From Leishmania donovani (taxonomy: Eukaryota; Euglenozoa; Kinetoplastea; Trypanosomatida; Trypanosomatidae): a stretch of 64,000 nt of DNA. The notes under the pieces were generated by a model. That model saw nothing but the letters and a program-made list of their open reading frames with translations, did not search any database and had not been told where the DNA came from. Positions 10,029-18,625 of the stretch are shown one piece after another. A program made the translations under genes and the position numbers. Position 1 is the first letter of the stretch. Every line of letters begins with the position of its first letter. The stretch lies in contig NC_018239.1 of assembly GCF_000227135.1 (NCBI RefSeq), positions 286,742 to 350,741 of the forward strand, written 5' to 3'.

Positions 10029-12846
10029 CAAAGAGGCGGCGCTGATGAGCGAAAAAAACGCCTCTCGCGGCTGCCCGGCAGCATCCTTCGTTCCGTCCAT
10101 CACATTTGCTATTTTTCCTACGTGACACCAACAGCCCGAGCACAGAGGCGAACGTGTTTTCATGAGCAAAACTCGAACTTCTCTGGCTTTCTCTCTTTCG
10201 TGTGTTCTTTTTTTTTTTTGCTACAGCTGGATTGTTTCATGAATATTTGCACGTCTGCGCACCCATAGCAAGTTTAGTCGATCTAGCGAAAAGGCCAGGG
10301 CGATGGCTGCCTTTTCGCTATCGCCCCTCGCGGGTGTTTTGGTCTCTGCGATGCCAGTGCGCTACCTGCGTCTCCCTCACGCTCTGTGAGGGGTGGGGTG
10401 GGGTGGGGAGCTCTGCACTCGTTATATGTGCCCTCATGGCAGTGGCGTAACGGAGGGTGTGCACGTGCGTGTGTGTGCGACGCGCGAACAGCTGCTTGCA
10501 AATCATGAGTATTTCCTCAATCCTGCGCCTCTCATTCCTTACCTGCGTTAACAGTCCTTTTTCTACTGTCCACAACGCCGTATCCATTATTCGGCAACCT
10601 GTACTGCTACAACATTCGCATGCAGACACCTTCCCCTATCGCCCTATGTCCTCGCTTTTGCACACACTCGCACCCGTCATCAAAGGCTCTCCACTCCCAT
10701 CTTTTACTTGAAAGTTGTCCTTTATCTTTCTCTCACACCACCTAATATCACGGACACCGCTTCCTGCAGCATTGCTGCCCCACGCCGCGCTTCCATACAA
10801 GGCGCCTTACAGCGTCCAGCACGAGCATGGAAAGGTCTAGCACTGATGCACGTGTGGGCTCGGTCAGAAACAGCTCTCCTGTGACCGCTCTCACGGCGTG
10901 TACAACGAGGAACACGCTGCGACGACGCTGCCAATGGCGTTCACAGCAAAGGAGACGGGTACAGCGTAGCGCTGCGGCTGCAGGGTTACCAAGAACCTGC
11001 CGTTGTGCGACGGGTCCCATCACTCTGTCTGAACAAGGGAAGCTCTCCGAAGACAGGAGTCAGTGGGCCTACGACACTGGGGATTCGAAGGGGCGACTGA
11101 GACGCGGCCGACACACATGGACTACTGACGGGCTTACGGAGCCACGCTGGAAGGCAGTGATGTGTAAAAGGTTTAGTAGCGTGTGCTGTCTCACACTCTT
11201 TTTCCCGTATGTTCTTCCTAATTCTAGACGGACGGAGATAGCCGTCACTTCCCCAAGGTCTTTTCTTCCACTTGTTCCACGAGGGCCTCCTCCCGCACCT
11301 CCCTTCCCTTCGTCTTTTTCCCTCCGTCGTTGCTCCGACTTCACACTTCCTGGCTCCTCCTCCTTAGACATTTCTTTTTTCATTTTTTCGTCTCTCTTGT
11401 TTCCCATCACTTACTCGTGCTCATGTTACTCCCACTCCTTCCTCTGCTATTCACTACTTCTTTCGCTTTCTCCGTGCCGGTACTGATCCCTGAAGTCCTG
11501 CTTTTGTAGCTTTCCCTTTTTTTCATATAAAGGACTGAGGCAAACACCCACGCATCCAAGAAGGGCTGGAGAGCCAAAAGCAACAACAAAAAGGCAACAA
11601 CTTAGTGCCTTGGCCGTCCTGTGATTCTCTCCTCCCTTCCGCTTAATCTCTCTCCAGCATCCCTCTTTCTGTGCATGAGTGTGCATGCGTTTTCGGTAAC
11701 ACAGGTCACTATAGAACGTAACTGTTGCTTGTGCTCCAAGCGTTGTAAACTGTTTTGCTCACCTGCGCTGTGCTGTGCTGCGCGCAGTGTGTGTGTGTGT
11801 GTATGTGTGTATGCGGGGTAGTCATGGCGACCACGCACGTCGAAAAAGAACCCTATTTGCACCCCAAACACCAGTGTGTGCACACACTATCTCTTTATCC
11901 TAGTACGTAAAAGTTGAAAAGTTAGGAATGCAGCGGGCTGGCCCAAAAGAAGACACCCTTGGCGATTACTCTTTCTCAGGTAGAGCCAGAGCACTTCTTC
12001 GGCAAAGGCCGAATGACTCGTTTTCTGTTATCGTCCCTCACGGCGGCTCCGTTCATCTCCCTTTGCTTTCTGTCTTGCTTATGTTCTCTTAGCCGTTGGG
12101 GGATGCTTTTTCGTTTCCCTTGCCTTTCCTCTTTGTGTGTGTGTCTCTATCCCGTTTCTCGTTTTCCGAGTGCCGTCTCGCGACCGCTCGCTATGTCTTT
12201 TCACTGGCTCTGTATTGCAGAACGGATGTCGACCGTGCCGAACGGAAAAAGAACAGCTTTCCCTCTACCACCACGTTTCAAACGACCACCTTTCGGACTT
12301 TGGGTGACAGTGCAACCTCCGACGAAAGCAATGAGATGCTGCTCTGATGATTCAGCGCGTAGAGGAGACGAAGCTTGCTGACCTCGGAAGAGCATCCGCT
12401 GGATGACAGAGGCATGCTGATGAGGTGCTTCATCTCCCGGCAGCAGTCGCGACTATCTTTGATGGGATGAGATAAAACTGAAAGCGTCCGGTGTTACTCG
12501 CCATCACGTCATGGCATGTTTACTCGCTTCTCTTCTTTCTACCCCCAGCCCTTCCCTTCTGTGTGCTGCCCCTTCATCGGAGCGTATTTTTCCTCCTCTC
12601 ACTACGAGTCGGTACAGCGCATCTGCCGACGGTCGGCACCGGCGTGGCGCCTTCCTTGTCGGCGTGGCGCTGTAGCCTCCATAGACCATTTCCACTCGCT
12701 CCCCTGTACAGCACAAAGGACCGGCGTCAACGCACGTCTGTCTTTATATAGATCCTCGAACACACTATTCATTTCCTGTTGCACATAGACAACCTGATCG
12801 CATGCGTCTTCTTGCCCTTATCCTGTGAGTTCCCTCCCTTGCACTG
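10029..12846. other. Long intergenic region, no gene recognised
   Basis: This 2.8 kb holds no supported gene. Open frames at 10827-11486 and 11959-12381 (+) have low-complexity Ser/Pro/Phe-rich translations and no family features, as expected of pyrimidine-rich intergenic DNA. It contains a G-quadruplex motif near 10390, a short GT repeat near 11788-11812 and many TC-rich tracts. Confidence 0.6.
10390..10408 (+). promoter_or_regulatory. G-quadruplex motif, four G4 runs with single-T loops
   Basis: Four runs of four G separated by single T bases lie on the coding strand, an ideal parallel G-quadruplex sequence. It is 362 bp downstream of the OsmC-like stop codon and so may be in its 3' UTR. 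No function is shown by sequence alone. Confidence 0.6.
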
Positions 12847-15345
12847 ATGCCCGCCACTCTTTCTGCTGACGCGGCGCTACCGTCAACCGAAGCTCCTTCA
12901 GTCGCTGAAGCGCACGGGTATCGCTCGCTGCACGGCGACTTCAACTACTACCCCACAAGCGCACACAAGCGCCGAGCGCCGTGTGAGGCGAGCAGCGGGG
13001 CAGCTGCAGGGACAACCAACCGCGTGGAAGAAGTGGCTCTGTCTCCTTCAACGCATTGTCGGGCCGGAAGAGCAGACACCTCCCCGAGCCCTTCCGGTCT
13101 GAGCCGTAGCCCGTCGCAAGGGACGCTGGATATCGGCTCGCTCGCGCGGCTCTCTTCGTCACAGCCGCTGGCATCCATGCCACATGAGGGCAATGCTGCT
13201 CTCAAATCCGCTTCTGTATCGCGGAGCTTCGCAAAGGGCGGGACGCCGTTGCTTCATCGATACCGCACCTCCCGCGCGGACATTGCGCCGCTGGCACTAC
13301 ACCGAAGCGCATCGCTGCCGTTGCAAACCAGTACTTGTAACCCTGTCGCGACGGGCGTGACCACGAAGCGGCTAAACAACATCCGACGCAGCCTTCTGCA
13401 CACGCGCTCAGCGGCACCTTCAAAACCTCATGCCGGGCCAGTTTCACCCAAAGGTGATGCGGTTGCGCGGGAGGCGGTGCTGCATGATTCGCGAGTTACC
13501 CCGCTGCGGACCCAGCAGCTCCCGCCATCTACCACGAGTTTCTCTCGCAAGAGAGCCGACAACGCTGATGCAGAGGTGCCACTGACGTCTGTTCGTTTAG
13601 TGGATGCCGCACCTGCGTCATCATCGAGCTTAAAGAAAAGCGCCGCAGCTCCAGTACCGCCTGTCGCGGCATCAAGGCGCGCGACAGGCACGCCGGGTGT
13701 GAACGATGTGCTTGTGGAAGGCGAAATCTGTAGGAAAGGAGAAGGCCAAGATGTCGGCACTGTGCCGTTGTGTGAGCAAACGCATCCCGCCTCGCTGCTG
13801 TCGAGGAGCGTGGCGGCTGCACTTTACTGCCACGATAAGGACTGCATGCACAGCGAGCAATCCATCTGTGAGTTTATCCACATGCAGAGAGAGCTGCGCC
13901 GCTGCTACGCCACGATGGAAAACTACGAAGTCGTAATCGCGCAGCTCCGTGATGACTGCGCTTTATCCAGGGCGCAGCTTTGCCGATCTCAGCAGGAGTA
14001 CGCGCAGCACGGGAAGGAAATGGAGGCGCAAGTGCGGGCGGTGCTCACGGAGCAGACAAATGCACTACTTTCGGCGCTACGGCAATCGGGGGCGAGTGAT
14101 GCATCGTGTCTGAAGACTTCGGCGGGGCCAGACCGTAACACAAAGGATGCTGCAGAAGAATGTCTTAGGGACACGTGGCAGGCTACATTAGATGAGCTAC
14201 GTCGCGCGTTGCGGGAGGAGCAGTCGGCTCATGCCGAGTGTCTCGCGCGGCTCACGGAGGCGCTGGCGGCGAAAGCACGATGGAAGTCGCGCGCCGTCGA
14301 ATTGCTCAAGTGGAGAAAGCAGGTGTGTGGAAAAATATATATGTCCTCGACACCTTCATCTTCCTCATTTGCAGCAGGCGCAAGGGCCATCGGCGCATGT
14401 GGGGCGCCGCCAGGCGTATCCACGATCGGTAACTGCGCAAGCGACTCCCAGGCCGAGCCCAATGCAGGGAACTCGGCCTCTGATGCGTCATCGCCGTCCC
14501 AACGCCTTTATCGCCCTCCGTCGCTCTACAAACCACCTCCATGTGTCTCGTCGCCGTCTGAGGCTGGAAAGCTGCGCAGTTCTATGACGTCGGAGGCCAG
14601 CACTGCTCTGCCCGCTTCGCCCTACGAGGGGGCCACCGGCGATTGCGCGTCGGACAAGGAGAACGAGAAGGACAGCAGCAGTATGCCTGGTGTGGATATG
14701 AACTGTCAAAGCGACACAACGGTGGCGAGCTTCTTGTCCCCAAGCGCCACCCCAGCTGGGCGTGTTGCGCAGGCTCTGGGAAGCGGTGTCGTTGTAGTGT
14801 GGCCGCCGCTCGCGGAAGGGCAAGAGATGTCCACTGAGAAATCTGCCGAGTCGTCACGAACGCAGTCATCGACAACAGCCGCCGCTCTGGAATCGGGAGA
14901 CCCAGCGCTCTTGGATGATGCTGGAAAGCAGGGGCTGCAGCCTTCGCCCACAATCAGCTCAGTTTCCCCTGGTGTGTTGCCGAGTAGTGTAGGCCGCTAC
15001 ACCACGAGCGCCGTTGGAAGTCGCACGCAGGACGGCTGTCGGCTACCATTGGTAGGTTGTGAGAAGGCCGTGGTGGCAGCTGAGCCGCTGCGAGTCATGC
15101 CGGATCCGTTCGCCTTTCCAAGGCCGCCGCCATCTGGTGGTGAGGCGTGTACTATTTATAGTGTTTTGCCAACGTCAGATGGGCTGCCCACTTCATGCGA
15201 CGTTTCTGCCGCCATGGCGTCTGGCGCTGCGGAGAGGCAGTGCAAAGAGCTTCTTCGCGCTTTGCTTGACAAGGAGCAACAGCTGGCGTTGATCGCGGAG
15301 GAGCGAACCAAGTACAAACGTCTCTACGAAGCAACACGAAGCTGA
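12847..15345 (+). CDS. Hypothetical coiled-coil protein with Cys/His cluster, 832 aa
   Basis: I do not recognise a named family. Residues 1-315 are Ser/Pro/Ala-rich and probably disordered. Residues 328-345 carry a compact cluster C-x4-C-x-H-x5-C-x3-H (C328, C333, H335, C341, H345), a possible zinc-binding knuckle. It runs directly into a helical, charged stretch (about 346-400) and a second one (about 440-495), both with heptad-like leucine spacing. A low-complexity Ser-rich region (about 500-790) follows. The last 38 residues (AERQCKELLRALLDKEQQ onward) form another predicted coiled coil. No signal peptide or membrane span is seen. This layout is common in trypanosomatid cytoskeletal, basal-body or flagellar scaffold proteins, but that is only an analogy. 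The ATG at 12847 is the first in frame. A SIDER2-like element lies about 110 bp after the stop codon. Confidence 0.8.
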   Translation: MPATLSADAALPSTEAPSVAEAHGYRSLHGDFNYYPTSAHKRRAPCEASSGAAAGTTNRVEEVALSPSTHCRAGRADTSPSPSGLSRSPSQGTLDIGSLARLSSSQPLASMPHEGNAALKSASVSRSFAKGGTPLLHRYRTSRADIAPLALHRSASLPLQTSTCNPVATGVTTKRLNNIRRSLLHTRSAAPSKPHAGPVSPKGDAVAREAVLHDSRVTPLRTQQLPPSTTSFSRKRADNADAEVPLTSVRLVDAAPASSSSLKKSAAAPVPPVAASRRATGTPGVNDVLVEGEICRKGEGQDVGTVPLCEQTHPASLLSRSVAAALYCHDKDCMHSEQSICEFIHMQRELRRCYATMENYEVVIAQLRDDCALSRAQLCRSQQEYAQHGKEMEAQVRAVLTEQTNALLSALRQSGASDASCLKTSAGPDRNTKDAAEECLRDTWQATLDELRRALREEQSAHAECLARLTEALAAKARWKSRAVELLKWRKQVCGKIYMSSTPSSSSFAAGARAIGACGAPPGVSTIGNCASDSQAEPNAGNSASDASSPSQRLYRPPSLYKPPPCVSSPSEAGKLRSSMTSEASTALPASPYEGATGDCASDKENEKDSSSMPGVDMNCQSDTTVASFLSPSATPAGRVAQALGSGVVVVWPPLAEGQEMSTEKSAESSRTQSSTTAAALESGDPALLDDAGKQGLQPSPTISSVSPGVLPSSVGRYTTSAVGSRTQDGCRLPLVGCEKAVVAAEPLRVMPDPFAFPRPPPSGGEACTIYSVLPTSDGLPTSCDVSAAMASGAAERQCKELLRALLDKEQQLALIAEERTKYKRLYEATRS

Positions 15346-15454
15346 GACTCCGCACAGAGGACGACCACCGTGCTTGCCGCCGCTAGATGGGCCCGTTGTA
15401 ATCTTTTCTGCAGCATAAATGACGATCCCGACGACGAGGGACACACACCTCAAT

Positions 15455-15735
15455 GCATGGTGTCAGGGTCCAGTACACCCACTCTGTCTGGGGGAAGCCG
15501 CGCAGCCCCCTCCCCCCCTCCGCTGTCCTTGCCAGTGCCGAGCCACTGCTGGTGGTGGCAGGGTTGAGCACCTAAGGCGTGGGGAGGTCAGAGCAATGTA
15601 TCGCTGATGACGTCGGCGGCCAGGTTCCGGATGGCGCTGCGTCGGAGCGGCCTGCTACAGTGCACAACGCTTGTGCCATCCATGTGATAGGTAAAGCGTC
15701 AGCGTGGCTTTAACGCATCTCGTGCAGCCCTCCGA
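15455..15735 (+). repeat. SIDER2-type degenerate retroposon in a 3' UTR
   Basis: The segment begins with TGGTGTCAGGGTCCAGTACA and CCCACTCTGTCTGGGGGAAG, the 5' signature I associate with Leishmania SIDER2. It continues with GGTGGTGGCAGGGTTGAGCA, GGATGGCGCTGCGTCGGAG and the block TGTGCCATCCATGTGATAGG plus GCGTCAGCGTGG. The same blocks in the same order occur at 41.9-42.2 kb. It lies about 110 bp after the stop codon of the 832-residue protein gene, in the sense orientation, so it probably sits in that 3' UTR, where SIDER2 elements have been linked to mRNA destabilisation. Confidence 0.82.
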
Positions 15736-16611
15736 ATAGACACGTTGAAGTAATGAATGACATACAGGAAGCTGCGAACAAGGGGTGGTGGTGGCGCAGC
15801 TCATCTCCATCTTCCTGACGGCCTCTTTTTCCCCCAATCAAGTTCGAAGAGGGGCTTTCGTTCTGCTGTCATTACGAAGACGGCACACGCATCGAAGTAA
15901 GAGGTGCACTCCAAAAGGCGAACGCAAAGAACGCGCCGATTTACGCATGTGCTGAGCACGACTGCGTTCGAAACAAAAACAAAACAAACGAAAAGGCAAC
16001 AGAAACGCAGAACCACGTACGCAGCGCACGGCGGTGACTTCACGCGCTCTTAGAAGGATGTCGATTTTCAATTTACTCGTTGGTGCCCCTTTTTGCTGTG
16101 GTGCTCTTTTCTGTTTGTCTCATCCTTGTCACCATGTGCGTATGCGTGCACGCTCGATAGGTGAGACAGGCATCCTTGCATGAAGGCATGTCGGCATCCT
16201 TTTTCAATTCTTTTTTTTCCTGTGCGAGAGGGGTGGGAGGTAAGCTCTGCCCGCTGTACGCCGGCGGTGCCCTCTCTCTCTCGGACAAGGAAGCTGGCAG
16301 AAAACGAAAAAACCACTCACCCACGGAGCACCTGTCACTTCAATGGACGCTTGGCCGTCTCCTCTTCACTGGAACGAACTTCTTCACTGTTGTTTTTGCA
16401 CCTTGTATTCCCTTCTACACACGAACTCCCCCTTACCCCATATTTATTCAATTCTGCCTGTACCACTGGCGGCAGTGTAGTCCTCGCTCCACTCTGTGCC
16501 ATCAAGCTACATCGTCTTACATTCTGCTGTTGCCCTCTTAGTATAAGCTTCCCTGATTTTCTTTCTCCTCTCTCTTTATTCAGGTCGTTGCTCTCACCTT
16601 TGGCGGTCATC
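15736..16611. other. Intergenic, no gene recognised
   Basis: This segment follows the SIDER2 element and leads to the Sec61-beta-like gene. It is pyrimidine-rich over its last 300 bases, consistent with a trans-splicing region. The open frame that reads into the next gene from 16180 has no ATG-based coding support before 16612. Confidence 0.55.
16554..16583 (+). promoter_or_regulatory. Candidate spliced-leader acceptor for the Sec61-beta-like gene
   Basis: A tract of almost only T and C ends in TTTATTCAG, placing an AG 28 bases before the ATG at 16612. This spacing and tract quality are good for trans-splicing. Confidence 0.6.
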
Positions 16612-16782
16612 ATGCGCGCCACTCAGCGTCGTGTTTCCCAGGTGGGCCCCCGCCAGCCGGTGAACGACCTAGACCCCACCGGTTTCACCATCCAGCCGAT
16701 GCAGCTCCTCATCGGTTGCGCCGCCTTTATAGTGACCATCATTCTTCTGCACTTCTTCGTGAAGCTCGCAGGCAAGATGTAA
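16612..16782 (+). CDS. Sec61 beta subunit-like tail-anchored protein, 56 aa
   Basis: The 56-residue protein has a short polar N terminus (MRATQRRVSQVGPRQPVNDL), a linker DPTGFTIQP and a single C-terminal membrane span (MQLLIGCAAFIVTIILLHFF) followed by VKLAGKM. This matches the core of the Sec61-beta/SecG-like subunit of the ER protein-conducting channel: a G-x-x-hydrophobic-x-P-x-x-hydrophobic block, then a span ending in L-H-hydrophobic and a lysine. It is shorter than yeast or human Sec61 beta (about 80-96 aa) because the N-terminal low-complexity segment is reduced. The upstream reading frame is open to 16180, but it translates as intergenic pyrimidine tract. The ATG at 16612 lies 28 bases after a strong splice acceptor. 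Another small tail-anchored protein remains possible. Confidence 0.75.
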   Translation: MRATQRRVSQVGPRQPVNDLDPTGFTIQPMQLLIGCAAFIVTIILLHFFVKLAGKM

Positions 16783-17414
16783 AAGGGCAGGACCGTCTTG
16801 GTATGACACAGGTTGAAGATGGTCTTGTCGTTGCTTCCTGCCCATTGTGTGCATGCACATGTGCGTCAGGGATGTGGATGTGCTTCGTTTGTGGAATGAT
16901 GGGTGCGCATACGGGCACGCTACAGTCTGATTGTGTATATTTCTGTGGGCCGAAAGGGAGGAGATACACCGCAGAAGCATTGCAGATCTGAAAAGTATGG
17001 ATGCACGCACCCCGCTTAGGGAGCGTTTCAGCGCGGCGTGCTGAGGAGTTGTGTGTGCCGTGAACACTGAAATCGACGTTCGCTGGCGTTTTCATGGCGT
17101 GTGTTCCAATTTCCTAAGTCTGTCAGAAAAGAACGACCTGCCTAGATGAGTCGATCGGTTTGTCGGAGCAAGTGAATGTGGTAGTCCTACATCGATGGGC
17201 TTGAGCGTGAAGTTGTGCATGTGTAGGTGGCGGACTGTGTAACGTGCACCATGGACCGCAGGCGGATGGCGGCAGAACCACAAAGAAACGAAAACCACGT
17301 TGCGTCTCTGATTGGGCTCTGTTTTTCATGAGACGTGAGGCGACCGTCAAGCGTCGCCAGTGGTGTGCCTCGCTGACCTCAGTGGATGCATCACAGGATT
17401 TGTGCAGGCTGGCG

Positions 17415-17456
17415 AGTGGGAGAGGGAGAGGGAGTGGGGGGGGGGTAGGGTGGGGG
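17415..17456 (+). promoter_or_regulatory. G-rich tract with possible quadruplex potential
   Basis: Purine tract of GAGGGAGAGGGAG type followed by a run of ten G, TAGGG and TGGGGG. At least four G runs are close enough to fold as a G-quadruplex in the transcript strand, 630-670 bp after the Sec61-beta-like stop codon. Confidence 0.45.
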
Positions 17457-18548
17457 ACTTGAGAAGCGTGTTGCGTCGCTGCTAGGGTGCAGTGTCACAT
17501 CAACCATGAGGCGTGCTTCTCTCCGTTCGTTGCTCCCCATCTGCCGTGTGTGGCCTGTGCGCCGTGGTTTATCGACAGACCTGCCCCAGCTCTGTGTCTC
17601 TGTTGTGAACGCCAAGAAAACCGTAATGTGCTTGCGCGTCTGTGGCGGTTGCCGGTTCTTTTTGGTTGTTTTTCTAAGAAGAAAAGGAAGAGGGGGCTCG
17701 CTGGCTCTGTGCGCGCGTGCGTGTTTTGCCAATAAAAGGGCCAAAGGCGAAAGAAAGGGAAATCACCCGCCACGTGCAAGACAGAACCCCCCAAAAGAAA
17801 AGGTGCACATGAGCTTTTTGTGCTTTAGGACGTCCAATCGATGCACCACCACCACCACGAGAAGGAGGGCCTCTCTCCACCGTGTGCGCATGGAGCGGAA
17901 GACGACAGCACACCGATCAGAAGTTGTGCGCGTGAAACTGGTGAGCAAACGTGGGGCATGGGTGCGGTTTCTCGCGCCTCAAATAAACAGCAGTGCGGGC
18001 CTCGACTGTTTGTCTGTTTCTTCTTCCTCTCTAGCTGCGGACGGCTTCGTGAAATGTGGTTTGGGTCTGCATCAAGCTGGGAGGCCGATAGTGCTTCTGC
18101 CGCGACCGCACAATGGCGCGCGCACCAGTCTCACTGGTGTGGTGGTTACATCCCGGCTCACTCTCTCCTACTGTACGCACACACACACACACACACGCAC
18201 ACATACACTTCTCTGTCGCCGCACCATCTCTTGGTTCAGCAGTACAAGAGCACCTTCTGCAAGGCGTTCGCGTAGGCTTGGCGCAGCTGCCTATTCACCT
18301 ACGTAGATACTCCCACATACACAAACGCGTACACGCGAGCAACACGTGAAAAGGTACGCTTCTGGCATAGAGCACACATCTTTCTGCCTTCAGTGTGCGC
18401 TTCCTCGCTCTGCTTCAAAAAAACTGCACCCAGCCGAGTCTACGAAGGTCACTTTTCGACAGACGTGGTCCGAAGGGCTCCCTACCCCTCCCCCACTAAA
18501 GGTGTGTATGTGTGTGTGGTATGCCGATACCTTTGCCATCTCGGACTT

Positions 18549-18613
18549 TCTCCCTCTCCTCTTCGTTCCTTTTTGTGTTTTTTTTTTCTCCCTCTCTGGA
18601 CGGCCGCGGGTAG
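18549..18613 (+). promoter_or_regulatory. Candidate spliced-leader acceptor for the TFIIIC-like gene
   Basis: A long C/T tract with ten consecutive T (about 18578-18587) is followed by GCGGGTAG, giving an AG about 12 bases before the ATG at 18626. This supports the chosen start. Confidence 0.5.
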
Positions 18614-18625
18614 GGGTGCAAATCG

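Larger units (their letters stand above)
16783..18625. other. Intergenic region, no gene recognised
   Basis: This 1.84 kb shows no supported gene. The 17506-18306 (+) open frame encodes a basic, low-complexity product that runs through a CA microsatellite (about 18178-18196) as His-Thr repeats, and I regard it as spurious. A purine/G-rich tract lies at 17415-17456. Confidence 0.6.

Noticed and set aside
10827..11486. 219-residue plus-strand open frame
   Set aside because: No family features; the second half is Ser/Phe/Pro-rich translation of a pyrimidine tract.
17506..18306. 266-residue plus-strand open frame with a mitochondrial-looking start (MRRASLRSLLPICRVW)
   Set aside because: It runs through a CA microsatellite as His-Thr repeats and has no domain; I consider it intergenic.
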